Source: Actinomycetes bacterium
GTDB taxonomy: Bacteria > Actinomycetota > Actinomycetes > Actinomycetales > Cellulomonadaceae
Reading direction: 5' to 3'
Assembly: GCA_023461115.1 (NCBI GenBank)
Contig: JAEWOA010000034.1
Coordinates: 1 to 12,651, forward strand
Length of the DNA stretch: 12,651 nt
Numbering within the stretch: the stretch's first letter is position 1; each line of letters opens with the position of its first letter. The translations under genes and the position numbers were made by a program. Shown here in pieces: positions 6,490 to 12,651 of this stretch. The notes below the pieces were generated by a model that worked only from the letters and a program-made list of their open reading frames with translations, was not told the DNA's origin and made no database searches.

Positions 6490-7629
6490 GTGATCACGTG
6501 GCGTGCGGGTGTCGTCGAACAAGTCGGGACGTCGTGGCGGGGGGCCGTCGAGCTGACCGTGGCGCTGGACCAGCCGTGGGCCGACCCGTCGCTCCCCGCG
6601 CGCGTCAAGGCGCTCGCGTATCCCGACCTGATCGGCCCGATCGCCGCGCGCCAGCGCGTGCTGCTCAACGTGTCGGCGCTGGCCAAGGGCCTGGGCACCG
6701 GCGGGTACGCGCTCGTCGTCGCGCCCGCCGACACGCTCCCGCCCGACCCGGCGCGCGGCCCCGGCCACCTGGTCAAGGCCCGCTACACCCCGCTCCAGGC
6801 CATGGTGCTCGGAGTCGACGACCAGGAGTCCGAGCACCACGAGCGGCTCCGCGACGCCGACGACCTGGGCGGCCTGCCGGTGGTCGTCGCCGACCTGCAC
6901 TCGGCGCTGCCCGCGATCGTCGCCGGCGCCCGGTACGCCGCGGCCCGCGCCGGCAGGCCGGCGCCCCGCGTCGCGTACGTCATGACCGACGGCGGCGCGC
7001 TGCCCGCCTGGTTCTCGCGCACGGTGGCCGGGCTCCGCGACGCCGGATGGATCGCGTCGTGCGTCACGGTCGGGCAGGCGTTCGGGGGCGACCTCGAGGC
7101 AGTCTCGGTGCACTCGGGGCTGCTCGCGGCGCGCGAGGTGGTGGGCGCCGACCTCGCGGTCGTCGTGCAAGGCCCCGGCAACCTCGGCACCGGCACCCGC
7201 TGGGGGTTCTCCGGAATCGCGGCCGGCGAGGCCGTCAACGCCGCCGGGGTGCTCGCCGGGCGCCCGATCGCATCGCTCCGGGTGTCCGGCGGGGACCCGC
7301 GCGAACGGCACCTCGGCGTGTCGCACCACTCGTTGACCGCGTACGGGCGCGTGGCGTTGCTGCCCGCGGACGTCGTCGTGCCGGTGTTCGACGCCGACGA
7401 CGCCGAACTGGCGGCGCTCGGCCACCGGGTGCACGCGCAGGCGGCGGCACTCGTCGAGCCCCACGGCCGGCACCGGCTGGTGCAGGTCGCCGCGGGCACG
7501 GACCTCCGCAGCGCGCTCGCGGGCGCGCCCGTGCGGCTCTCGACCATGGGACGGGGCCTCGAGCAGGATCCCGCCGCGTTCCTGGCCGCCGCCGCGGCCG
7601 GGGTGCACGCGTTCGACGTCCTCGGCTGA
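6490..7629 (+). CDS. DUF3866 family protein, function unknown
   Basis: A 379-residue protein, complete and of normal family length, with no signal peptide or membrane segment. I recognise the family (DUF3866, conserved in Gram-positives) but no function is established. Recurrent motif-like blocks: LNVSALAKGLGTGGYAL (59-75), YVMTDGGALP (163-172), AFGGDLEAVSVHSGL (197-211), GPGNLGTGTRWGFSG (228-242) and SGGDPRERHLGVSHHS (266-281). The conserved Gly, Asp, Glu, Arg and paired His residues look like an enzyme active site, but this is inference. GTG at 6490 is used because the sequence begins there with family-like MITWRAG and no in-frame alternative fits the 33-bp gap to pafB; a leaderless -10 is adjacent. 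It ends convergently with the PH-domain gene, inside a shared hairpin. Confidence 0.85.
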   Translation: MITWRAGVVEQVGTSWRGAVELTVALDQPWADPSLPARVKALAYPDLIGPIAARQRVLLNVSALAKGLGTGGYALVVAPADTLPPDPARGPGHLVKARYTPLQAMVLGVDDQESEHHERLRDADDLGGLPVVVADLHSALPAIVAGARYAAARAGRPAPRVAYVMTDGGALPAWFSRTVAGLRDAGWIASCVTVGQAFGGDLEAVSVHSGLLAAREVVGADLAVVVQGPGNLGTGTRWGFSGIAAGEAVNAAGVLAGRPIASLRVSGGDPRERHLGVSHHSLTAYGRVALLPADVVVPVFDADDAELAALGHRVHAQAAALVEPHGRHRLVQVAAGTDLRSALAGAPVRLSTMGRGLEQDPAAFLAAAAAGVHAFDVLG

Positions 7630-7655
7630 CCCGTCGTCGCCCGGGCCGTCAGCCG
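7623..7655. terminator. Bidirectional hairpin spanning both convergent stop codons
   Basis: CGGCTGAC (7623-7630) and GTCAGCCG (7648-7655) are perfect 8-bp complements separated by 17 nt. The left arm contains the TGA stop of the plus-strand DUF3866 gene, and the right arm contains the stop of the minus-strand PH-domain gene. No T-tract on either side. Placement between convergent genes supports a two-way terminator. Confidence 0.5.
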
Positions 7656-8062
7656 TTCGGCCGGGAACGCTCCGCCACGAGGTCGGCGAGCCGCTGCGCC
7701 TCTGCGCGCGCGAAATCGCCGTCCGCGCGCTGGACGCCCATGACCGCGAGCGTGTCACCGTTCGCGATGTCGAGCTGCACCCACGGCCGGTCCCCGAACC
7801 GCACCGCGACGATGTCCGCCCACTCCAGGCGCGTCGTCACGACGAGGTTCCGCACCGTCAGGCCCTGCTCGTCCGGCGTCGCGGAGACCGAGGCCTGCCG
7901 CCAGCAGAACCAGACGATGAGCACACCGAACACCGCGAACGACAGCTTGTTGAAGCCGTCCACGCCCGAGAGCAGCGCCACCATCGCGGCGGTCGCGAGC
8001 ACCACGAGCACGATGAGCGCGTAGCTCACGCGCTTGGCGAGCCGCGGCTCGAACGGATCCAT
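7649..8062 (-). CDS. Small membrane protein with bacterial PH-like domain
   Basis: A 137-residue protein with two hydrophobic segments (about 12-32 and 40-55) followed by a soluble domain (about 56-130) resembling the bacterial pleckstrin-homology fold seen in many small actinobacterial membrane proteins: VSATPDEQGLTVRNL, then RLEWADIVAVRFGDRPWVQL and the terminal helix EAQRLADLVAERS. The role of such proteins is not known. The ATG at 8062 lies 22 nt after the hisG stop; an in-frame GTG at 8077 is an alternative start. Ribosome-binding signal is weak (GGGGCGGG). Likely cotranscribed with hisE-hisG, though nothing in it suggests a histidine-related role. Confidence 0.75.
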   Translation of the reverse strand: MDPFEPRLAKRVSYALIVLVVLATAAMVALLSGVDGFNKLSFAVFGVLIVWFCWRQASVSATPDEQGLTVRNLVVTTRLEWADIVAVRFGDRPWVQLDIANGDTLAVMGVQRADGDFARAEAQRLADLVAERSRPNG

Positions 8063-8084
8063 ACCCGCCCCGCTCACCACAGGC

Positions 8085-8933
8085 TCACAGCCGGCACGCG
8101 TGGATGGACGTGACCAGGATCGCGCGCGCACCGACGTCGTACAGCGCGTCCATCACGCGGTTCGTCTCGTCGCGGCGGACCATCGCGCGCACCGCGGCCC
8201 ACTCGCGGTTGTGCAGCGGCGAGACGGTCGGCGACTCCAGGCCGGGCGTGATCGCCACGGCCTGCTCGACGAGGTCGAGCGGGACGTCGTAGTCCATGAG
8301 CACATACTGGCGCGCGGTGAGGACGCCCTGCAGCCGGCGCGTCAGCACGTCGAGGCCCGCGGGCGCCTCGACGTCGGAACGGCGCGCGAGCACCGCCTCG
8401 GAGCGCAGCAGCGGGTCGCCGAAGACGTCGAGTCCCGCGGCGCGCAGCGTCGTGCCGGTCTCGACGACGTCGGCGATCACGTCCGCGACGCCCAATCGGA
8501 TCGCGGTCTCCACGGCGCCGTCGAGCCGCACGACGGATGCCGCCTCCAGGCCGCGCTCGGCGAGGAACCGCTCGACCAGCACCGGGTAGGACGTCGCGAC
8601 GCGCAGGCCGTGGACCTGCGCGAGGTCGGTCAACGTGCCGGCGGTCGTCGCGAAGCGGAACGTCGACCGCGCGAAGCCGAGCGGCAGGTGCTCGGTGGCC
8701 GCGGACTGCGAGTCCAACAGCAGGTCACGGCCCGTGATCCCGACGTCGACCGTCCCCGCGCCCACGTACACCGCGACGTCGCGCGGGCGCAGGAAGAAGA
8801 ACTCGACGTCGTTGTCCGGGTCCGGAAGAACCAGCTCACGGGTGTCGCGCCGCTGGCGGTAGCCCGCCTCGCGGAGCATCTCGGCGGCGGGCTCGGACAG
8901 CGAGCCTTTGTTGGGGACGGCGATGCGCAGCAC
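8085..8933 (-). CDS. hisG: ATP phosphoribosyltransferase (long form)
   Basis: Catalyses the first and committed step of histidine synthesis: ATP plus PRPP to N1-phosphoribosyl-ATP. At 282 residues it is the long, self-sufficient form with a C-terminal ACT-like regulatory domain (about 205-282), so it should be feedback-inhibited by histidine and need no HisZ. Visible motifs: N-terminal LRIAVPNKGSLSEP (2-15), GTVDVGITGRDLL (60-72) and the PRPP-binding DVVETGTTL (155-163). GTG at 8933 has an AGGAAC ribosome-binding site about 5 nt upstream. It follows hisE with a 34-nt gap, the usual actinobacterial hisE-hisG order; the other his genes are not in the window. Confidence 0.95.
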   Translation of the reverse strand: MLRIAVPNKGSLSEPAAEMLREAGYRQRRDTRELVLPDPDNDVEFFFLRPRDVAVYVGAGTVDVGITGRDLLLDSQSAATEHLPLGFARSTFRFATTAGTLTDLAQVHGLRVATSYPVLVERFLAERGLEAASVVRLDGAVETAIRLGVADVIADVVETGTTLRAAGLDVFGDPLLRSEAVLARRSDVEAPAGLDVLTRRLQGVLTARQYVLMDYDVPLDLVEQAVAITPGLESPTVSPLHNREWAAVRAMVRRDETNRVMDALYDVGARAILVTSIHACRL

Positions 8934-8967
8934 GGGGGTTCCTGTTCCGGCGTGGGTGGCGATTGGC

Positions 8968-9231
8968 TCAGAGGTGGGCGTAGACGTCGTCGAGCGTGAG
9001 CCCGCGAGCGAGCATCAGCACCTGCAGGTGGTACAGCAGCTGCGAGATCTCCTCGGCGGTGCGCTCGTCGCCCTCGTGCTCCGCGGCCATCCAGACCTCG
9101 GCTGCCTCCTCGACGATCTTCTTGCCGATCGCATGCACGCCGGCGTCCAGCTCGGCGACGGTCCCAGACCCCGCGGGCCTGGTCACCGCCTTCGCGGACA
9201 ACTCGGCGAACAGCGCGTCAAACGTCTTCAC
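8968..9231 (-). CDS. hisE: Phosphoribosyl-ATP pyrophosphohydrolase
   Basis: Second step of histidine synthesis: hydrolyses phosphoribosyl-ATP to phosphoribosyl-AMP and pyrophosphate. An 87-residue all-helical MazG-like protein. Visible features: KTFDALFAEL (2-10), the metal-binding EEAAEVW (41-47), and EEISQLLYHLQVL (60-72). HisI-type residues are absent, so it is a separate HisE, not a HisIE fusion. Start choice: GTG at 9231 gives VKTFDALF, as in mycobacterial HisE from VKTFEDLF; TTG at 9240 would add MAD but overlaps a likely -10 hexamer. No Shine-Dalgarno is seen. The first 14 nt overlap the end of the upstream pnuC-like gene. Confidence 0.93.
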   Translation of the reverse strand: MKTFDALFAELSAKAVTRPAGSGTVAELDAGVHAIGKKIVEEAAEVWMAAEHEGDERTAEEISQLLYHLQVLMLARGLTLDDVYAHL

Positions 9232-9955
9232 GTCGGCCAAGCGTAGACGCAGGCTCCGCGCTCGTCGGGGACTGCCCGCCCGCTGGGACCGCGGCCTGCT
9301 CGTCGCGCGCCCGCCACCAGACGACGAACCCGTACACGACGACGCCCGCGTACACCAGGTAGAGGAACGCCGAGGGGTACAGGCCCGCGCCGATGAGCTG
9401 CGGCACGCCCACCGCGTCGACCGCGATCCAGATCAGCCAGAACTCGATCCAGCCGCGCGCCATGCCGTACGTCGCGAGCATCGACCCGACGAAGATCCAG
9501 GCCTCGGGCAACGGCCCCCATGAGCCGAGCTCGCGGAAGATGAAGTAGCAGGCCGCGGTGCCGACGACCGCGACGACGACGATCCCGACCCGCTCGACCG
9601 TGGTCGCCCAGCGCGGCTGGACCGCGGGCGCGTCGGGCACCCCGGCGGCTTGCGCGGCCCGCTTGGTCTGCCGCCAACGCACCCAGCCGAACACCGAGAC
9701 CGCGACGAAGAAGATCTGCCGGCCCGCCTGCCCGTACAGGTTCTGGTTGCCCGGTGTGTCGAAGAGCGCGCCCATGAACACCGTGAAGAGCAGCACGTTG
9801 CCGACGATGCCGACGGGCCACGCCCACACCTTGCGCCGCAGGCCGCCGACGGCGGACGCGAGCCCGAACAGGTTGCCGATGATCTCGCGCCAGAGGATCT
9901 CGTGGCCCCCGATCGTCAGCGACGCCTCGAACAACCAACCCAGCGGCCCGCTCAT
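9218..9955 (-). CDS. pnuC: PnuC-family transporter, likely riboflavin facilitator (RibM/PnuX type)
   Basis: A 245-residue integral membrane protein with about seven hydrophobic helices. PnuC-family blocks: WPVGIVGNVLLF (46-57), LYGQAGRQIFFVAVSVFGWVRW (73-94) and ARGWIEFWLIWIAVD (166-180). The family carries nicotinamide riboside, but RibM/PnuX members in Streptomyces and Corynebacterium carry riboflavin and sit in rib operons, as here. I therefore infer a flavin substrate; sequence alone does not decide it. The ATG at 9955 overlaps the ribH stop by 4 nt (ATGA), so it belongs to the rib transcript. The C-terminal about 25 residues are a hydrophilic cytoplasmic tail whose codons overlap the start of hisE. 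Confidence 0.88.
   Translation of the reverse strand: MSGPLGWLFEASLTIGGHEILWREIIGNLFGLASAVGGLRRKVWAWPVGIVGNVLLFTVFMGALFDTPGNQNLYGQAGRQIFFVAVSVFGWVRWRQTKRAAQAAGVPDAPAVQPRWATTVERVGIVVVAVVGTAACYFIFRELGSWGPLPEAWIFVGSMLATYGMARGWIEFWLIWIAVDAVGVPQLIGAGLYPSAFLYLVYAGVVVYGFVVWWRARDEQAAVPAGGQSPTSAEPASTLGRREDV
9240..9245 (-). promoter_or_regulatory. Possible -10 hexamer for leaderless hisE transcription
   Basis: TACGCT on the minus strand fits TANNNT and ends 8 nt before the hisE GTG at 9231. A CCGACG sequence 17 nt further upstream shares the GAC core of TTGACA. The element lies inside the 3' end of the upstream transporter gene, so hisE-hisG could have its own promoter as well as read-through from the riboflavin operon. 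Confidence 0.35.
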
Positions 9956-10431
9956 GCGGACACCTCCATCCCGCGCAGCGCGACGACCGTCGCGACGGCC
10001 GCCTGCGCGGCCTCGTACCCCTTGTCCTCGACGCTGCCCGGCAGCCCGGCGCGGTCGAGTGCCTGCTGTTCGTCGTCGCACGTCAGGACCCCGAAGCCGA
10101 CGGGGACGCCGGTCGCGGCGGAGACCTGGGTCAGGCCGACGGTCGCGCCTTGGCAGACGTAGTCGAAGTGCGGCGTGCCGCCGCGGATCACGACGCCGAG
10201 CGCCACGACCGCGTCCGCGCCCGAGTCGACCGCCCGGCGCGCGGCGACCGGCAGCTCGAACGTGCCGGGCACGCGGACTTCGACGACGCCGGTCGTGCCC
10301 GCGTCGGCCAGCGCGCGGCGCGCGCCGTCGAGCAGGCCGTCCATTACGACCGTGTGCCAGCTGGCCGCGACGACGACGACCCGAAGGCCCCGTCCGTCGG
10401 CGTGCAGCTCGGGAGCACCAGCTCCGCTCAT
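9952..10431 (-). CDS. ribH: 6,7-dimethyl-8-ribityllumazine synthase
   Basis: Penultimate step of riboflavin synthesis: condenses 5-amino-6-ribitylamino-uracil with 3,4-dihydroxy-2-butanone 4-phosphate. The 159-residue length is typical. Visible features: RVVVVAASWHT (17-27) with W25 in the aromatic substrate-stacking position, PGTFELP (55-61), and VIRGGTPHFDYV (81-92) with catalytic H88. R127 lies in DRAG, at the position of the phosphate-contacting Arg of the Bacillus enzyme, and KGYEAA (137-142) is the family C-terminal motif. The ATG at 10431 overlaps the ribBA stop (ATGA) and has the strongest ribosome-binding site of the operon, AGGAGG about 7 nt upstream. Such enzymes assemble as pentamers or 60-mer capsids; which applies here cannot be told. 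Confidence 0.96.
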   Translation of the reverse strand: MSGAGAPELHADGRGLRVVVVAASWHTVVMDGLLDGARRALADAGTTGVVEVRVPGTFELPVAARRAVDSGADAVVALGVVIRGGTPHFDYVCQGATVGLTQVSAATGVPVGFGVLTCDDEQQALDRAGLPGSVEDKGYEAAQAAVATVVALRGMEVSA

Positions 10432-11780
10432 GCGAGATCCTCCTGGGGATCGAAGGGGTGGTCGGTGGTGTCCGCGCCGGGCGCTGGAGGCGCGGCGTGG
10501 ACGGGGCTGACGGGAATGGGGTCACGCAGCCGCAGGTCATGGCCCATGAGAGTGGCCTTGGTGCGCAGGTACGCCTCGTTGTGCGGGGTGCGGCCGACCT
10601 CGAGCCCGCGGACCTCGGCGACCTCGATCCCGTGCGCGCGCAGGCCCGCGACCTTGGCGGGGTTGTTCGTCAGGAGTGAGACCCGACGGACGCCGAGCTC
10701 GTGCAGGATCGCCGCCGCGGCGCCGTACTCGCGGCGGTCGGCCGGCCAGCCGAGGTCGAGGTTCGCCTCCACGGTGTCGCGGCCCTCGTCCTGAAGCGCG
10801 TACGCCGCGACCTTCGCGAGCAGCCCGATCCCGCGGCCCTCGTGCCCCCGCAGGTACACGACCGCTCCCCCGGTCTCGGAGGCGAGCCGCAGCGCGGCGT
10901 CGAGCTGCGGGCCGCAGTCGCACCGAGCGGAGCCGAACGCGTCGCCGGTCAGGCACTCGGAGTGCACACGGACCGTCGGCGTCGCCGCGAGGCCGGTGGT
11001 GGGGACGAGCGCGACGTGCTCGTCCCCCGTGCGCAGGTCCCGGTAGCCGTGGATGCGGAAGTCGCCGTGCCGGGTGGGCAGGTAGGCGGTGTGGGTCGCG
11101 TGCACGCGGGCCTGCCTGGCCGCGGGCACGTCCGTGGGCTCGGCCGCGGGTCCCGTGGGGGCAAGCTCGTCGTCGTGCGCGCGGCGCCACGCGACGAGGT
11201 CCTCGATCGTCAGCAGCACCAGGCCCTCCGACTCGGCGAGGCGGGCCGCCGCGCCCAGCCGCACCATCGTGCCGTCGTCGTTCACGAGCTCCGCGATCGC
11301 GCCCACCGGCTCCAGGCCGGCCAACCGGCACAGGTCCACCGCGGCCTCGGTGTGCCCCGCGCGGTGCAGCACGCCGCCCGGCACGGCACGCAGCGGAAGC
11401 ACGTGCCCGGGGCGGATGAGGTCGCCGCGCCCGCTCGCGGGGTCGGCCAGGACCCGCAGCGTGCGTGCGCGGTCCGCCGCTGAGATGCCCGTGGTGACGC
11501 CGGTCGCGGCGTCCACCGTCACGGTGTACGCGGTGCGCCGCGGGTCCTGGCTGTGCGGGACCATGAGCGGCAGATCGAGCGCGTCGGCGCGCGCCGCGGG
11601 CATGGGCGCGCACAGGTAGCCCGACGAGTGCCGGATCGTCCACGCCACCCAGTCCGGGGTCGCGGACTGCGCGGCCAGGATGACGTCGGCCTCGTTCTCG
11701 CGGTCCGGCGAGTCCGCGACGATCACGGGGCGCCCCGCGCGCAGCGCCTCGAGCGCCTCCTGGACGGTCCCGGTCCTCAT
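10428..11780 (-). CDS. ribBA: Bifunctional 3,4-DHBP synthase / GTP cyclohydrolase II
   Basis: A 450-residue fusion supplying both precursors of riboflavin: the C4 unit from ribulose 5-phosphate and the pyrimidine from GTP. N-terminal RibB domain (about 1-200): DRENEAD (26-32) with metal ligand E28, SAADR (100-104), RPGHVLPLRA (123-132) and GHTEAAVDL (142-150) with H143. C-terminal RibA domain (about 225-415): zinc ligands C276, C287, C289 in HSECLTGDAFGSARCDCG (273-290), GHEGRGIGL (312-320), Y327 (E. coli Y105), R350 (E. coli R128) and LLTNNPAKV (369-377). All RibA catalytic residues I can check are present. In the RibB acidic loop DDEDREN is DSPDREN. ATG at 11780 overlaps the ribE stop by 4 nt. 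A 30-residue Pro-rich tail follows RibA. Confidence 0.96.
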   Translation of the reverse strand: MRTGTVQEALEALRAGRPVIVADSPDRENEADVILAAQSATPDWVAWTIRHSSGYLCAPMPAARADALDLPLMVPHSQDPRRTAYTVTVDAATGVTTGISAADRARTLRVLADPASGRGDLIRPGHVLPLRAVPGGVLHRAGHTEAAVDLCRLAGLEPVGAIAELVNDDGTMVRLGAAARLAESEGLVLLTIEDLVAWRRAHDDELAPTGPAAEPTDVPAARQARVHATHTAYLPTRHGDFRIHGYRDLRTGDEHVALVPTTGLAATPTVRVHSECLTGDAFGSARCDCGPQLDAALRLASETGGAVVYLRGHEGRGIGLLAKVAAYALQDEGRDTVEANLDLGWPADRREYGAAAAILHELGVRRVSLLTNNPAKVAGLRAHGIEVAEVRGLEVGRTPHNEAYLRTKATLMGHDLRLRDPIPVSPVHAAPPAPGADTTDHPFDPQEDLA

Positions 11781-12373
11781 GCGCGTGCCCCCAGCAGGCG
11801 TTCGGCGTACTTGGCCAGCACGTCGACCTCGAGGTTGACCAGGTCGCCGGCCGCGAGGCGGCCCAACGTGGTGTGCGCGAGCGTCGTGGGGATCAACGAG
11901 ACGCCGAACGCCTCGTCGGACACGTGCGTGACCGTGAGCGAGATCCCCGAGACTGCGATGGAGCCCTTCTCGGCGACGTACCGCGCCAGCCCGCGCGGCA
12001 GCGCGATCTCGACGTCGTCCCACCGCGCGCCCGGCTCGCGCGCCAGGATCCGCCCCACACCGTCGATGTGTCCCTGCACGACGTGCCCGCCGAGCCGGCC
12101 ACCGACCGCCAGCGCGCGCTCGAGGTTCACCGGGCTCCCGACCACGAGCCCGCCGAGCGCGGTGCGCCGCAACGTCTCGGGCATCGCGTCGACGACGAAC
12201 GTGCCGTCGCCGGGCAGGCCCGCGACCGTCAGGCACACGCCGTCGACCGCGATCGAGTCGCCCATGCCCGCGTCCGACGTGACCAGTGGGCCGCGCACGG
12301 CCAAGCGCGCGTCTGCGCCGAGCTCCTCGAGCCCGACGACCTCGCCGACCTCCTCGATGATTCCGGTGAACAC
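11777..12373 (-). CDS. ribE: Riboflavin synthase, alpha subunit
   Basis: Final step: dismutation of two 6,7-dimethyl-8-ribityllumazine molecules to riboflavin and the pyrimidine precursor; works as a homotrimer. The 198 residues comprise two internally homologous lumazine-binding barrels: IAVDGVCLTV (41-50) parallels IAVSGISLTV (139-148), and PETLRRTALGGLVVGSPVNLE parallels the 162-182 segment. GGHVVQGHIDGVG (95-107) opens the second half. The GTG at 12373 gives the invariant N-terminus (M/V)FTGIIEE and has GGAG about 7 nt upstream; an upstream in-frame TTG at 12388 would overlap ribD and is rejected. The start follows the ribD stop by 1 nt. Confidence 0.96.
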   Translation of the reverse strand: MFTGIIEEVGEVVGLEELGADARLAVRGPLVTSDAGMGDSIAVDGVCLTVAGLPGDGTFVVDAMPETLRRTALGGLVVGSPVNLERALAVGGRLGGHVVQGHIDGVGRILAREPGARWDDVEIALPRGLARYVAEKGSIAVSGISLTVTHVSDEAFGVSLIPTTLAHTTLGRLAAGDLVNLEVDVLAKYAERLLGARA

Positions 12374-12374
12374 G

Positions 12375-12651
12375 TCAGCTCTCTCCAAGTGCGGTCGCGG
12401 CCGAGAAGTCCTGCGGGCCGCCGGCCTGTTCGGGCGTCGCGACGACGAGCACGTCGGGACCGAGCGGCAGCACGCTCGTCGGGACGAGGCGCAGCGCGTC
12501 CCCGATCGTGGTGATGCCCAGGTCCGCGACCGCGGGCGAGCCCGCCCCGAGCAGCACCGGCGCCACGTACGCGTGGACCTCGTCGACGACGCCCGCGCGC
12601 AGCCACGCCGCCGCGAGCGTCGGCCCGCCCTCGAGCAGCACGTGCCGCACC
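12375..12651 (-). CDS. ribD: Riboflavin biosynthesis protein RibD, C-terminal part (5' end outside window)
   Basis: Only the last about 91 residues are inside the window; the gene enters from the right edge. They match the end of the 5-amino-6-(5-phosphoribosylamino)uracil reductase domain: HVLLEGGPTLAAAWLRAGVVDEVHAYVAPVLLG contains the characteristic EGGPTLAAA and DEVH elements of the DHFR-like fold. The reductase step uses NADPH to reduce the deaminated pyrimidine intermediate. Whether the N-terminal deaminase domain is fused cannot be seen. Position directly before ribE supports RibD (RibG). The stop TGA (12375-12377) is 1 nt from the ribE GTG. Confidence 0.9.
   Translation of the reverse strand, partial: VRHVLLEGGPTLAAAWLRAGVVDEVHAYVAPVLLGAGSPAVADLGITTIGDALRLVPTSVLPLGPDVLVVATPEQAGGPQDFSAATALGES

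Noticed and set aside
5413..7758. Extended N-terminus for PafB reaching 7758
   Set aside because: The extension is antisense to the DUF3866 gene and has no family similarity; MPTQIDPAERLVNLV at 6456 is the natural start.
6498..8024. 508-codon frame on the plus strand overlapping the DUF3866 gene
   Set aside because: It is a +2 shadow with Arg/Pro-rich composition; the 6490-7629 frame has the conserved family motifs.
10428..12236. 602-residue version of RibBA
   Set aside because: The first about 150 residues are an off-frame reading of ribE; ATG at 11780 gives the normal RibB start and overlaps the ribE stop.
11777..12373. Internal repeat within ribE as a recent duplication
   Set aside because: The two-barrel internal repeat is the normal architecture of riboflavin synthase alpha.
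12378..12651. FMN riboswitch upstream of the riboflavin genes
   Set aside because: Would be expected before ribD, which begins outside the window; no RFN-like element was seen in the small gaps present.
1..12651. CRISPR, IS elements, integration sites, tRNA or rRNA genes
   Set aside because: No repeat arrays, transposase motifs, terminal inverted repeats or RNA-gene signatures were found; genes are packed with only short gaps.

Overview
The window is very GC-rich, with dense, mostly minus-strand genes that often overlap by 4 nt (ATGA or GTGA) and many GTG starts. Gene content (pafBC beside tatA/tatC and a HelY-type helicase, a riboflavin operon, hisE-hisG) fits an actinomycete. A member of the Micrococcales, such as a Cellulomonas-like organism, is my best guess from protein style; no rRNA or marker gene is present to prove it. 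No tRNA, rRNA, CRISPR, insertion sequence or phage gene was seen, and no stretch over about 100 bases lacks a gene.

Layout. (1) Positions 1-1907, minus: the N-terminal two thirds of a HelY/Mtr4-type DEAD-box helicase running off the left edge. It holds an imperfect 123-nt duplication out of frame with itself, so the gene is frameshifted or the assembly is faulty there. (2) 1949-4017, minus: tatA, tatC and a diacylglycerol-kinase-family lipid kinase, probably one transcript, ending in a GC hairpin. (3) 4117-6456, minus: pafB, pafC and a small membrane-anchored coiled-coil protein, all overlapping. PafBC is the actinobacterial WYL-domain activator of the DNA damage response. (4) 6490-7629, plus: a DUF3866 protein of unknown function, divergent from pafB across only 33 bp. 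(5) 7649-12651, minus: the end of ribD, then ribE, ribBA, ribH and a PnuC-family transporter joined by 4-nt overlaps (1-nt gap after ribD). The transporter's 3' end overlaps the start of hisE, followed by hisG and a small membrane PH-domain protein.

How the genes fit together. RibD, RibE, RibBA and RibH cover riboflavin synthesis from GTP and ribulose 5-phosphate, apart from the dephosphorylation step. The PnuC-like protein in the same operon is more likely a riboflavin facilitator (RibM/PnuX type) than a nicotinamide riboside transporter. HisG and HisE catalyse histidine steps 1 and 2. TatA and TatC form a minimal twin-arginine translocase.

This is mostly conserved core-genome territory. 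I found no convincing undescribed system. The points most worth a second look are the duplicated, frameshifted helicase segment, the DUF3866/pafB divergent promoter, a set of apparently leaderless starts, the rib-to-his overlap, and a TatC lacking the usual TM4 glutamate.
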